Of a stretch of DNA of 64,000 nt, positions 1-12,900 are shown in pieces (position 1 is the first letter of the stretch; the number at the start of each line of letters is the position of its first letter). Below the pieces are notes generated by a model, which was not told the DNA's origin, did not search any database, and saw nothing but the letters and a program-made list of their open reading frames with translations. Source of the DNA: Holothuria scabra (taxonomy: Eukaryota > Echinodermata > Holothuroidea > Aspidochirotida > Holothuriidae); assembly GCA_037179385.1 (NCBI GenBank), contig CM074185.1, positions 5,885,371-5,949,370 of the forward strand, written 5' to 3'. The position numbers and the translations under genes were made by a program.

Positions 1-50
1 CACTACATTTACCACTTCATCAAAATGGTAACCCCAGAATAAGCCGCACT

Positions 51-212
51 TGTTATGTTTGTCTGATTCAGAAGAAAAGAAAGACACCATCGGCTAATTA
101 TAACACCTGTTTATTCGGTAACTAACTGATCCAACGTGTATCAAATATGGCGGAGTACCTTTCACACACAGCTTCCACTTTCAACATCATAATTTCCTGA
201 CATATCATAACA
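51..212 (-). repeat. 3' LTR of the Ty3 element
   Basis: This 162-bp LTR starts TGTTATG and ends CATAACA on the plus strand and matches the copy at 4729-4890 base for base by eye. In the element's orientation it is the 3' LTR. The five bases before it (GCACT, 46-50) are half of the target duplication. Confidence 0.95.
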
Positions 213-484
213 TCCGTCTCCTTAAGAAATAATTCTGACGAAAATTCATGGAAATTTTGAACAGGAAAATGACAGATTGAAAAAGCCTTGATAATAAAGA
301 ATGTAACTAACTTCGACTTGTACTGTGTTGGTTTCTTTTTTCTTATGAGATAAACTAAAAATATTTACACTACTGTACTTCTTGTACTGTACTTTCCTGG
401 TCATGACTAAACATATCATCCATAGTACAAATGCAAAACATGAATCTTGGATCTAAAAGACAAAGAAAATAAAACAAAACAACA
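213..484 (-). other. 3' untranslated part of the Ty3 element with polypurine tract
   Basis: The stretch between the end of pol and the 3' LTR has no coding content. On the minus strand the bases next to the LTR (213-226) are purine-rich (AAGGAGACGGA) and sit where the plus-strand priming polypurine tract is expected. The tract is inferred from position and is interrupted by one C. Confidence 0.6.
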
Positions 485-2146
485 TCATTTCATGACGTAA
501 TCTTTGTACCTCTCTGGAGGCTTGCGATTTCTGACTGGACGGCTGTATGGGTTACTCATGGTCTGTGGTGGACTTGTCCCTTCTGTACTTTCTGTTAGGA
601 CTGGGGGATTAGGATGGGTTGTGGGGAGTTCCCCTGTGGAAGGATTCTTGGAGGGTGTTTCTGGGGAGGGTCTAACATGAATACGGTCACGCTGATACTG
701 TGCACCATCAGACGTTTGTAGGGTGTACTTCCTATCTGATTCAGTGTCTACCACTTTACCTTTTTGCCAGTTAGAGTTAGGGGTCTTTTGGAACCAAACC
801 TTTGTGTCAGGGTCAATGGGGGGTGGTTCCTGCTGATATGTTGCATACGCAGCAGTATAGCGTTCCTTGGTTTCTACAACACTTTCGTCCCCTTCTGTGG
901 AAAAATGAATAACAGGTAAGTGAGTTTTGATTCTCCTTTTGAACATCAGAGTATATGGAGATGGAATATCTGACGATATAGGTGTGTCCCTTAACAAAGA
1001 TAAAACGTCTCTGAGTGAGGCTTTAGTGTCTTCACTATTAGTCTTTTTTAACATGTTCTTAATAGTTTGAATGTTTCTTTCTGCCCGTCCATTGGCTTGT
1101 TGGTGGTGTGGGGCACTGGTCTCATGGACTATCTCATGTTTCTCACAAAACTCCTTCATGACTAGACTTGTAAGCTGAGGACCATTGTCTGAAATAAGTT
1201 TGGTAGGGCGACCAAAATCTGTGAATATGGCATCCAACTTGTCAACAACTGTATCACTTCGGGTGTTTGGTAAGTAATCTGCCCAAACAAATCCTGTGAA
1301 GTAGTCAACTGCTAGCAAGTACTGTTGATTTTTGTACTCGAATAGATCAACTCCTACAGTTTCCATTGCTCTAGTTGAATGTATGGGTTTTACTGGAAGC
1401 TTAGATTGGCTTCTTTGGTATGTTTGACATGGAATGCATGCTTTGATCATACGTTCAATGTCAGTATTGAGGCCTGGCCAGAACACTGCTTGTCTAGCCC
1501 TGAGTCTAGTTTTCTCAATCCCTTGGTGCTGCTGGTGTAGGATACTGAGAATTTTAGGCCTCATTGTTGTTGGAATTATAATTCTAGATCCCTTTAAAAC
1601 TAGACCGTTATGAATAGCTAGTTCATTACGATGTTGCCAGTATGCATGCGAGATTTCATTACACTGGTTCTTTTCTGACGGCCAACCTTTAATAATGTAG
1701 GTTTTCAGAGTTTGCAATATGGTATCGCTTACCGTGGCTGCTTTGATTCTCTCAATGATAAATGGTTTCATGATGGTTATCTCATGAACCTGAACATCAA
1801 TGTATGGGATCTGGGTTGTCTTTCTGTCTGTAGCTATGCAGCGTGATAAACAGTCAGCTATTGGCACGTTTTGACCTGGTACGTACTTAATAATGTACTT
1901 GTACCCTTGTAGTTGAAGCATGAGTCTTTGAAGACGGCTAGGCATTTTGCTAATGTCTTTCTTAGCAATTTCCTCAAGAGGTTTGTGGTCTGAGCATATT
2001 GTGAAGTTACGGCCAAACACATAGTAATCAAAATGCTTTGTAGCCCATACTGCGGCTAGTGTTTCTCGCTCAATGTTGCTGTAGTTCGCTTCCGCTTTAG
2101 TGAGGGCTTTCGACGCGAAATGAACAGGTTTACCATCCTGTAGTAA
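485..2146 (-). pseudogene. pol: Ty3 pol, 3' half: RNase H remainder and integrase
   Basis: Read on minus, the first methionine gives a 511-residue frame (485-2020), but the same frame is open back to about 2146 and covers most of RNase H. The RNase H end includes a SDHKPL motif. Integrase follows, with positions counted from that methionine. The zinc-binding module is H162/H165 with C195/C198. The DDE core is D225 (GVDLF), D278 (ISDNG) and E314 (NGRAER). A basic, proline-rich tail follows. The integrase triad looks intact. The frame is no longer continuous with gag-RT because roughly 11 bases are missing compared with related elements just after the CDAS motif of RNase H. The part is therefore readable but detached from the rest of the polyprotein. 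Confidence 0.9.
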
Positions 2147-4457
2147 AACCTTTCATGGACGCGTCACACTGAATCTCGATGTCTTTGCTACTATCAAAAT
2201 ATGCTAATGTTGGCGCTTTTGTGACCACGCTTTTGATTTTGTTTAGCGCTTCTTCATGACTGGGCGTCCACTCAAAAATGCTGTCTTTTTGTAGAAGCTT
2301 TCTGAGGGGCTCAGTAAGCGGGCTTAGCTTCACGAATTTTGACAGGTACTGAACTAACCCGAGGAGAGATTGAAGCTCTTGCTTGTTTGTAGGCGCTACT
2401 AGGTTTTTGATTGCCGAAACTTTTGCCGGATTTGGCGCTACACCGTCTGCACTAAGAATATGTCCAAACATTTTCACTTTCTCATGATTGAAATGGCACT
2501 TGTCAGGATTTAGTTTAACGTTGTGCTGCCTACATGCTTGGAACATATCCTGGATGGCTTTGTTATGCAGTTCTTGCGTTTCTGCCGCGATAAGAATATC
2601 ATCCTTAATGATGAAAACATTGTTTATATTGCCAAAAATGCCATCTAAGTGTAACTGAAAAATATCCTGAGATGAGATGAGCCCAAACGGTAGTCTGGTA
2701 AAGCAAAATCGACCGTAGATCGTGTTAAAGGTAGTGAGTAGTTGGGAATCTTTGTTTAGTGGAATGTTCCAATATCCACTCCGTAAATCAAATGTTGAGA
2801 AAAACTTTGCCTTTCTGATCTCAGGTAATATATCCTCCAGTGTCTTAGCATAGTAGTGGGGTCGTCTGATATATTTGTTCAGTTCGCGAGGGTCAAGACA
2901 CAGTCTCAGTGTCCCATCCGTTTTAGTTACTGCTACAAAATCATTCACCCACTCCGTTGGTTCGCGCACTTCTCGAATTATGCCTAACTTGAGTAAGCGG
3001 TTTAGCTCTTGACGCAGCGGCTGTTTGAGTGAATCGGCCATTCGTCGTGCTGGCTTTATTGCTGGCTCTGCGTCGCTTGTTAGCTCTATGCGGTATTCAT
3101 GTGCGATTTTACCGATCCCTGTGAAAATATCCTCATTATCCTTGATAATCTGAGACTTTGTATTTTGGCTGGGTAAATTGGTTTCCTCAGTGTCATATGT
3201 GGCACAACATTCATGATTCTCATTGCATGAAAATTGAACTATTCCAAGCTGGGTGCACAAATCAAGTCCGAACAGATTGTTGCCTGACTCTGTGATAAAG
3301 AATTTCACATTTTGCACTCGTATGTTCCCATGCTCAATGCTAGGTGCAGTAACACTTCCGAGGTTTCTGATCACTTTATTCCCATACCCAGTGAGGCGTG
3401 CTGAAGATGGTTGTGGGTTATGGTAAGGCCCAAATAGTGTCCTGTATGTGCTATGGTTCAATATGTTAGCTCGCGCCCCGGTATCAACTTTTGCTTTGAG
3501 ACGGAGTCCCCTGTGCTGATGTGTGTACACCTTTGCAACTGCGAATTTGACACCATATTTGCGCCGGTGTGTAGTTTCCAGTATGTCAAGATCAAAACCG
3601 TAATTTTCAGGATCATCTGAATTTTCTTGTGAGGCTGCATGAATCTCATGTGCTTGTTTTGAGACATGCTTGTCCTTGGGCTTTGACCTACACATTTTTG
3701 CCCAATGGTTCCGTTTGCCACAGTTACGACAAATGTCCCCGAATGCAGGGCATTCCTTGGGTTTGTGCGATAACCCACAGTTAGGGCATGCTTTCTTTGA
3801 TTTCCCGTGATAATTGTGTTTTTGCTTATTGCTCTGCTTATCTTGTGTACTTTTCATTTTGTATGATTTTGAGTTAACAGTATCAGTGTTGAAAGCTGTG
3901 CTATGCTGCAAATGGGCTAACGATTTCAACTGATGGGTGGTTGCTTCGCTAATACGTAGGTTTTCTAACGTTTTTCGTAGGGTAGCGTCTGCTTCCTTAA
4001 GGCGAAAAATACGGGCTTTAGCGGCTGAATCAGAGCATCCAATTACTAGCTTATCTCGTAACATTTCATCTTCCATGTTACCAAATTTACACTTCTCAGC
4101 TAAGTGTTTTAGACGTACAAAATATTGGTCAATCGATTCACCTTGCTTTTGTTCCGACCTAAAAAAATTGTGCCTCTCATACAACACATTACGGTGAGGT
4201 TGGAAATGTTCATCAAGCTTTGCTATGATTGAGTCATGATTTTTACTTTCATCTTCCGATAATGGAGTAGACTTAAGCCTTTTCCTACAGTCAAGGCCCA
4301 TTATAGTTTTCAGGGTTGCCACCTGTATAGCTTGATCTTTCTTGTCTAGCCCTACCGCAATACGGTAATCTAGCCAGGCTTCTTTGAAATGTTGCCCGTT
4401 GACTTCAACATTACCCGTACACACCATCGGTGACGGTGCAGGAATTGCATACGCCAT
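2130..4457 (-). pseudogene. gag-pol: Ty3 gag-protease-reverse transcriptase, truncated in RNase H
   Basis: A 775-residue frame starting MAYAIP. Residues 1-210 are gag-like (RSEQKQGESIDQY in the capsid region). Two CCHC knuckles follow at C224-C236 (spacing CX2CX3HX4C) and C243-C256 (CX2CX4HX4C). The aspartic protease motif is D325-T-G-A. Reverse transcriptase spans about 470-650, with catalytic D557 (FDLRSGYW) and D619-D620. The motif normally written Y/F-x-D-D reads I-K-D-D here, which is unusual at its first two positions. RNase H begins with CDAS near the end, then the frame stops at 2130 through a small deletion. The product would lack most of RNase H and all of integrase, so I call it a disrupted copy. 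The start is the first methionine after the leader. Confidence 0.92.
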
Positions 4458-4728
4458 CGTTATTGAGAATTTGAGGTAAGTATAATGATACTCACGTAAC
4501 GATCAGGCTAAAACAGTTTTAACGTTAGGCTTATGTTCTGTGTGTTACCGTTATCTTTGGTATCCTATCTGCGTTGTACCTGTATGCTGTAGAACAATGC
4601 GTTACCACAGGCTTACGTTGCAGGTTACGGCATGTTTCAGCTTAGCGATCACACAAATGTCACTAAGTTCTGTTTCCAGACGGTTCTTGTTTACCGGAAA
4701 TGATAGTTTATCACGTCTCGGGTCACCA
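4458..4728 (-). promoter_or_regulatory. Ty3 5' leader with tRNA primer binding site
   Basis: Leader between the 5' LTR and gag. The 18 bases touching the LTR (4711-4728) read on minus TGGTGACCCGAGACGTGA. They start with TGG, as expected for pairing with a tRNA CCA end, so this is the primer binding site. I do not assign the tRNA species. Short ORFs here are not coding. Confidence 0.75.
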
Positions 4729-4890
4729 TGTTATGTTTGTCTGATTCAGAAGAAAAGAAAGACACCATCGGCTAATTATAACACCTGTTTATTCGGTAAC
4801 TAACTGATCCAACGTGTATCAAATATGGCGGAGTACCTTTCACACACAGCTTCCACTTTCAACATCATAATTTCCTGACATATCATAACA
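4729..4890 (-). repeat. 5' LTR of the Ty3 element
   Basis: Identical by eye to 51-212. In the element's orientation it carries the promoter. It is followed outside by GCACT (4891-4895), the second half of the 5-bp target duplication. Confidence 0.95.
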
Positions 4891-4895
4891 GCACT

Positions 4896-5387
4896 ACTCT
4901 TGAAAAATCTGACTAGCCTATGTCCTCGGTTTGCTCATATACATGCCCCAAATAGTTTACACTTATGATCTCTCAGAAGGCCTGGCGCGGAGTTTGCACC
5001 TTCCCCATTATTGTCTTCTCAAAGCTCTCATCAAGCATAGACCTACAATATGCTATCACTTAGATAATCCTATGTGTTTCATTAGCCTACAGTCCACTCG
5101 ACAAAGAGTAAGTGCTCAGCTTTGCTGGATCAGTAATTTGCAAAAGAGAATTGATGAGTACAACAGTTCTGTAAAGCCTGAGCATGTTGGATTTACAGTA
5201 TAATATAAATGAAGATTATCTGGTGCAATCAGGTGAGCAGGATCAAGGCGCCATTATCCAGTAATTGATTTCTGTAATTTTGCTTATGCTTGAGTGACAT
5301 CCAGCTGCATAGTAATTGATACTTGTTACGTGAATTGCAAAAAAACGAAATGAAGGCTTTGATAAGCATTCATATATCATTCATGTG
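4896..5387. other. Non-coding stretch
   Basis: AT-rich flank between the retrotransposon and the foldback element. One 90-codon frame at 4931-5203 (plus) shows no recognisable motif and no splice context. I see no supported gene. Confidence 0.6.
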
Positions 5388-8078
5388 CAGTGGCGTAGCT
5401 AGGATTTTTTCTAGGGGGGGGGGGGGGGCAAAGGTGTGAAATTTCCCCAAAACTTTTCCCGGTCAATGTGTATGTATTTCATATAAAATATGCAAACTTA
5501 CAAGTATAACGACATTACATGTCATATTGTAATATTACCTGCATTTTAATCTTAAAGTATAACATAGAGCAATCGGTAATAACAAAGAATATTATTTTGG
5601 TAAACAATATCTGGTTTATTTGTATGTAATAAAGCAGTGGCGTACGCAGGATTTATCTGAAGGGGGGGGGGGGGCATGCAGTATGGTCTAAGGTGAGGGG
5701 TGTCCGGACTTTTTGACGTTTTCAAGGAGCCTACATGCAAAATTGTGCAAGATTTTCGACTTTGACAGGAACAGTGTTAAAAGTTGAATCGTTGTGGTTC
5801 ATGAGGATAAAACTGAAACTTTTGTGTCTTTACATGCACTCTTATGCCCTTACGAAGTAAAACTTGTCACTAAATTTGCACACTTTTAGAAGTCCAAATG
5901 AAAGAGCATTGATCGGTATTTGTGGTTTTTGTTGCCCACAAAATGTTGTTTGTCATAAAGATTATCTAAGCGGAGTGCCACCATTGGTTCGCGCGGAGCG
6001 TATAGAAAATTTGGAAAAATCAGACCCCTTAGATGGCCGGAAATAGCATTTTCCAGGCTAATACGAAGAATCTAGCCAGTCGCTTTCTTCTTTTGTGGTT
6101 TGCAATAAAATGTTCACTTCAAAATATGTTCCTAAACTGAAAAGTGATCATAGAGTTAAAAGTTAATTTTACTCCAAATATGTAATTTTCCCCAAAAGAC
6201 CGAGCGAAGCGCCACCATTGGTTGGCGCGGAGCGAAAAGAAAATTTCGAAAAATCAGACCCCCCAGATGGTCAAAATAGCGTATTTATGCTTGTAAAGAG
6301 AATCTAAACATGAAGTCTTTTTTATCGATGCCACCAGTGGGAAACAGAGTCTACCTTTTTAACTAAAAATTGGAATTTGACAGCATTTGCCTAGGTCTAT
6401 TTGTAGGAATTAAAAAAAATGGCATCACTGAAAGACCTTGCAGGGGCAATCCTTCTCCTTTGAAAAATGTTGAAAAGTTGGGTGTCCTTATAAGCAATCA
6501 GGTGCCACATATGCTATCTTTTGAAGTAAAATCTAGCAGTAGCTGTAAGATTTTACTCTGTGTACATAACGATGGATCGGGCTGAAACAATCCATGACCA
6601 ACGATAAACTTAAAGTTAATCTAGAAATTAGAATTAGCGGGATCCGTTGGCACACTTAGATTTTGTTACTTAGCCTAATCCTTGGAGGCTTACAAGCTAG
6701 TTCGGGAAAATAGCTTTCTGCTCACTTTGAGTATAACAATAAATGGACAATGAATACCTTGTAGCCTACAACACTTAATAGACTGCTTTTCTAACAGGAT
6801 ATCCTGTGTGATCGAGCCACTATTAGGCCTCCTTAGTGGTGTGCGTAGGGGAGACCATTGGGCCATTCCCCCTCACAGATGCCATTTTTTCTTTGTTCTT
6901 AAAAATACGTAGTCTAACTTTATTAACACAGATTTTACTTCAAAAGATAGCATATGGAGCACCAGATTGCTTATAAGGACACCGAATTTTCAGAAATTTT
7001 CAAAGGGGAAGGATTGTCCCTGCAAGGTCTTTCAGTGATGCCAACTTTTTTTTTTAATTCCTACAAATAGACCTAGGCAACTTCTGTCAAATTCCAATTT
7101 TTACTTAAAATGGTAGACTCTGTTTCCCACTGGTGGCATCGATACAAAAGACTACATGTTTAGATTCTCTTACAAGCATAAGTACGCTATTTTGACCATC
7201 TAAGGGTTCTGATTTTTCGAAATTTTCTTTACGCTCCGCGCCAACCAATGGTGGCGCTTCGCTCGGTCTTTTGGGCAAAATTACATTTTGGGGGTAAAAT
7301 TAGCTCTCTGATCACTTTGCAGATGGCGAACAAATATTGAAGTGAGCATTTTATTTCAAACGACGAAAGAAGAAAGCCACTGGCTAGATTCTTCGTATTA
7401 GCCTGGAAAATGCTATTTCCGGCCGTCTAAGGGGTCTGATTTTTCCAAATTTTCTCTACGCTCCGCGCCAACCAATGGTGGCGCTCCGCTTAGATAACCT
7501 TTATGACATAATAACATTTTGTGACCAAGAAAAACCACAAATACCGATCAATGCTCTCTTATTTTGACTCCTAGTAAAAGTGTGCAAATTTAATGACAAG
7601 TTTTTCTTCGCAAGGTAGCATAAAATGGCATAAGGAAATGCATGTCAAGACACAAAAGTTTCAGTTTTATCCTCATGAGCCACCACGATTCAACTTTTAA
7701 CACTGTTCCTGTCAAAGTCGGAAATCTTGCACCATTTTGCATCTAGGCTCGTTGAAACGTCAAAAAAATTTCCGGACACCCGTCCCCTTAGACCATACTG
7801 CATGCCCCTCCCCCTTCAGAGAAATCCTGCGTACGCCACTGCGTTAGTACATACAAATAAACCAAATATTGTTTACCAAAATATTTGTTATTTCCGATTG
7901 CTCTGTTTTACTTTAAGATTAAAATGCAGGTAATATTACAAAATGGCATGGTAATGTTGTTATACTTGTAAGTTTGCATGTTTTACATGAAATACATACA
8001 TATTGACCGGGAAAAGTTTTGGGGAAATTTCATACCTTTGCCCCCCCCCCCCTGGAAAAAATCCTAGCTACGCCACTG
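5388..8078. mobile_element. Foldback element with arms of about 1.14 kb, hAT-like ends
   Basis: The left arm (5388 to about 6530) returns as a diverged reverse complement in the right arm (about 6935-8078), leaving a loop of about 400 bp. Both outer ends read CAGTGGCGTAGCTAGG, typical of hAT-type non-autonomous elements. Each end is followed by a homopolymer G (left) or C (right) run. A second, inner pair of similar ends (CAGTGGCGTACGCAGG) lies at about 5635 and 7842, so the inverted duplication copied a structure that already held one terminus inside another. Each arm has two copies of the roughly 100-bp module described in the findings. I find no 8-bp target duplication at the outer ends. 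No transposase frame is present; the short ORFs are incidental. Confidence 0.8.
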
Positions 8079-9970
8079 GAATTAACACACCATCAACAAA
8101 CCATACACCAGGGCAAAAATTTGAATTCTGCTTACATGCTCATATACAATTTGGCATAAATAATTACCAAACATTCAACAATTGGTTGTACAGTACCTGT
8201 ATGCAACTGAAAACTGATGCTGATCATGCCCCTTCCCCTCAATCACCACCACCCCAGAACCCCCTCCTCACATGGGAATTAAGAAATCTGCATTCTAAAT
8301 TCAGTTCAAGCCAAAGTACTGTTGGCCTACTACCAGTAACCAGTTGGGCTACAGGAATCAATTTTCATGGTTGTCAGAATATGTGGGACAACAAAAATTC
8401 CATACAGACAACCAGGTTGGTTGTCCCATGGACAACCATTTTCCTCTCGGATTGAAAAAGTATACTGCCGATTGATAAATTCTTTCACCTTTTTCCATAA
8501 TAGTTTCATAACCATATTTCAGACTTGGAGTGTTCCTGTCTCTCAAACATCACATCCTTTTATTCTTCAAGACCAATAATACATGCATCTTCAAGTGCGG
8601 ATCCAGCCCCTATCTGAAGGAGGGGCAGTTTGAAAGAGGGGGACGCCAACATCATACAGGGGCCCCATACTCTTAAATTTGACCGACCTCACTTCTCAGA
8701 CCAACTCCCATTGCCTAGTTATATCTATACGGTTCGAAATTCTGGGGACCTTTATTTATTTTTTTTTTACGTTTTGGGCAGTTTTTACTTTACTTTAAGG
8801 ACACAGGGGACACATTTTTCTTGTATTGAGGGCCGCTATGCTGTTCATGGGGGGCAGTTGACCGTAGTTGCCACCACCCCCCCCCCCCCCCTGGATCCAC
8901 CCTTGATGAACATAATTAGCCTTCTGTTTGTGTAATTAAGTGACAAATATTTTAGACAACCAAATTCATTCCTTCTGAACCAAAATGGGTGAAATGGTTG
9001 CCCCAAGACAACACTAAATGTTTTAAATATGGAGGCTTGGGCTGTGAGGGGTACTGTAAGGTAGGCTAAGCATAGTATGGCTGCTGTACCTGTACATAAA
9101 GTATTAAAAGTTGTTTTCCCCAAGATCTAGGCAGGAATGGCATATAAATGCTATTTTACTGGGTTAAGTTTCCAACCAAGTAGTTCAAGTCAAGCTAGTC
9201 TTGACCATTTTTCTGTTTCGGTTAACAGGCTTGTTTTCCCTACTCCATTGCTTTTGCAAGCACAATGGCAGTATATAGGTTCCATTTTTAAAGTATTCAG
9301 TGAGACCGGGCTGGGAATCTGTACATTGAGTGTACATGAAATGCCAAATGCAATAAAAATTTGTGCCTGAGCAAAATTTATGTCCTTGGTTATTGACAGT
9401 GGCATTACTAAACTTTTTCATTGGTAGAGGGAAAGTGCTGAAGTGGTGGGGCAAACGAAAATGCTCCTACTGTAGGCCTATATTGTGTGCCACTATTGAC
9501 CAGCACATTGCGTACAGAGAACACATTTGTCTGAAATGTGCTTCAGATTGCATAAAATGGTACTTCCCAGCTGTTGTTTTTACTACTAAAAAGTGCTGCT
9601 TTCAAGAGGTATTTGTGAAGTTCTTACACATTTTGCCCAATATACTTTTTTCATATAAGGGGGGTATACATGGCAAGAGCCACTGCTGATGCCACTGGTA
9701 ATAGGTATAGGTTGATTTAAAATTCCTTTAGACAGAATAGATTGCAATCCCCCCCCCCCCCTCTTGTCCCTTTCTGTTTTAATGGGGCCTAGTGTTCACA
9801 TCATCATCAATCATCATTATTATAACTCTTAATGTAACAACCAATATTTACACCACGGTCACCTTAATCATTGAGGGACATGTGATCCTAAATCATGGAA
9901 GTTTTACATATGCACTCTTCCCTAAGATAAAATACTGTTTCATTGCAAATAGTCTTAATTTACTTTTCAG
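8079..9970. other. Non-coding stretch with a possible small MITE remnant
   Basis: No supported gene. At about 8589-8902 two imperfect inverted ends (GCGGATCCAG and CTGGATCCACCC) with a C run suggest an old MITE, but I see no target duplication. Several overlapping short frames on both strands at 8003-9689 have no recognisable domain. Confidence 0.4.
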
Positions 9971-12900
9971 GTGTTCTTCTAAGTACTGTACATGCAGTGG
10001 GCCACACAGACAGAGCCAAGTGAATGACCAACCTCACCTCAGTTGCTAGCTGTTACACCCATAGGTGAGTGAAAATAACTGCAGGATGTATTAAAACAAG
10101 TCTTTCAATTTCCAAAAGCATGTTTTCCCAGCTAACTTCCAGGTAGTACTTCCATGGTTCACAACACTATAGCACAGAACAGTCTACCTTGTGCTGTCCA
10201 GAATTGGCCGTAACGTTTCCGCGGCTTTAATTAGCACCATGAGTGATGGCTCTAGGTTGGGGCAAGAGGGGAAATTTGCCCTTGGCCCCCCTCACTCCCC
10301 CTCGGCCAGCGTAAATGTTAGCTGGTCAGAAAAGAGTTGGGTTTGGGTTTACTAAAAAGAATTTTAATAACATACCTCTCCAGGGACTACATTTTTCATT
10401 CAGAGATACAGTATGCTTAAAACCTCAGAGCTTCCAGGGGCAAAGCCTGTTTGATCCTGCCTACTGTAAGAGGTGACTATAGGGAAATCGAAACATGTAC
10501 TTGAACTGTACTTGAAAGTAAATTTAAACTTAGAACTTTATATTGAGTTGACAGACACATACTGTACATGAAATGTTCATGTTGGTAAAGTTAAATCTCA
10601 TCTTTGCTATCTAGAAACTTTATATCTATATTTACTAAAATATTGCAGTTAATTATGAGCATTGTTAGGCCTTTATCCAATATCTTGTTTGATAATGATG
10701 CAGATCGAGTTGCAGTATCAATTAATTGTCCACAAAGCCTGAGTGAATATTATTTTCTCCCAATTGAACTATATACCCACTATGGTAATGTTTTGACGTT
10801 GCCAACATTTTCAGAATTATAATTTTAACGTGCTTGATTAGTTTACCTTTACAAATTGGGCCAGTTGCGATATTGATATGATGTACTCTCTTCCTTCAAG
10901 ACAAGAGCATTCACCCCAGTATACAGTACAGAAGTGTACAGTAGTTGGACTGCCCTGTTTCATGATTGGCTATAGAGTCAAGTGACAATATTCTTTCCTG
11001 AAATGTGCAATTTACTTAATTGCTTGGTTTGCCAGAATATCCAATATTATGGAATGAGAAGAAATTGAGACATACCTACTTAAAAACAAGCTTTGCCCTA
11101 TTATCAAGTTTACAGTAGTTAGAAGTTTGGTTATAATAATTGAAAATCATCCATACAGTTCATTCTGTGCTGCAAACTTGCATCACCAGCTGTAAATATG
11201 ATATTCCATTGAATTGCAGCATTGACATCTACTCCTGTCAAGGGCCACTATGACAGTATATTAGAGCCAGTTTGTCCCTCGATCATCAGCAACTACAGGT
11301 AATTATGGAAGCCAAACACAGGGAGGAACTTTCATTGAGTTCAGAAAAACATCATACATGTCCTATATGCACAATGTTCCCTTACATATTACACAGACAG
11401 TGTGTTTGGTCTAACGGTACTACGGTAGAGCATCCACCTCTCAAGCAGAAGGCTGGCAAACAAGCCAGTGAGCCACAACTGGAAAAAAGGCAGGGGCCAG
11501 TTTGACTTGAACCAATAGGTTGGAAACTGGGCCGTAAAACTCCATCTAACTACAACATGTATTACAGCCAGGGCTGGAAAAAATATTTACTTTCCAGGAA
11601 GGGAGTTGCATTATTTCCCAGGAAGAGAGTAAAAGTTTCCACAATTCTCCCTGCATTTTCATGAAAAGGGAAATTTTCCTCCAGATGTCCAAATTTTCTG
11701 GGAAGGAGCTTCTCAGCTTCACAACTCTTTTCACCCATGATTATAGCATTGTAGTACGTGCTGTAATAAGTCACAACATCCAGCATGGTGCCATGCAGTC
11801 TCTTTCCAAGGGAATGATGAAATCCTTCATAATACTGTAGGCACAAGCAACCCAAATCTGTGGCCAAAACCCAGAGATTTGTCTGGGAATTATTTTGAAT
11901 AAAATGTAATGAAAGAAAAATTGAAAATTTGGATTTTCAATTCAATGTTGATTTGGGTTTGAATATTAAATTTCAAGTTTTGTGAATTTTAAAGGACAAT
12001 TGTATTTCCTTCAAGAATTAGAAGGAAGTACACAATTTGAATGTTTCTTGTCACTTTCTGGACAATAAATAACATACCCATCTATGCTCCCTTGAAAAGA
12101 ATGGAAAATGTTTCCCATAAACAGTGGGGACCATCCATCATAACTGGGAGATGAATCCCCTGTCCTACCTAAATTCCCTTAGCACCTCTCTGGCACTTCT
12201 GGTTTACTGAACACTTATGGCAAAATAAATTGCCAAAACACAAAGGGTCATTCAAAATTCAAGCATGGAGTTGTTTTGCCCCCTACCTAAACAAAAAGGG
12301 ATGGGGGTATTGGATGCCAGTCTTTCCTTGTCTTTCTGCAGTGGAAGTGTGATGTCTTTGTCACAGTGTGGGAGGAGGGTGCTATATTTACTGTAATTGT
12401 TCATAAAGTTCTAAAGCTTTGACTATTTTCATGACAGTAAGCATTTCTTCTGGAGTACAGTACCGTAACTTGACTGTCAGATATGCATCTCTCTTCTACT
12501 CACAGTAGTTGTATTTCCTTTTATTTTTTAACCTAGCTAGGCTACTCTCATCATTTCAAAATAGATTTATGAAGTCAGGAGTCCTATGTTTTTTATTATT
12601 ACTTATTTTATCTATTATTCCAGCAATATATACTACCCAATCAAGTTTTTTTTTCTAGTGATAACTGATTGACCATTTTCAAATGCAGTCACATGCTTGC
12701 AAAACATATATACCTGCTTTCCAACATGCTTTTGAAATGTTGGATATGAACATCAAAAAGCTGACCAGGAAAGAAAAAAATCCTTTGATAAACAAAATTT
12801 GTTTTGGAATTTTTTAATGTGCTGTATAGGCTCAGTCCTGGCAGATCTGCAATCACTGGGTCTTCCCATTTTAACCATACTACTCCAAGGTACATGACTG

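Larger units (their letters stand above)
51..4890 (-). mobile_element. Complete Ty3/gypsy LTR retrotransposon, SURL/mag-like
   Basis: An LTR retrotransposon read on the minus strand. It has two 162-bp LTRs that read identical by eye, both starting TG and ending CA, and a perfect 5-bp target duplication GCACT at 46-50 and 4891-4895. The order is 5' LTR, primer binding site, gag, protease, reverse transcriptase, RNase H, integrase, polypurine tract, 3' LTR. Integrase after RNase H is the Ty3 order. Gag and pol share one frame up to RNase H, as in the single-polyprotein SURL/mag group. Identical LTRs imply recent insertion, yet a short deletion in RNase H breaks the frame near 2145. No envelope-like ORF is present. 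The clade assignment comes from ORF layout and motifs, not from a tree. Confidence 0.95.

Noticed and set aside
4931..5203. 90-codon plus frame next to the Ty3 element
   Set aside because: No motif, no splice signals and ordinary AT-rich composition.
11395..11475. tRNA-like or SINE-like sequence (GGTCTAACGGTACTACGG, TAGAGCATCCACCTCTCAAG)
   Set aside because: It recalls part of a tRNA, but no B box or closed cloverleaf can be drawn and no SINE tail is visible.
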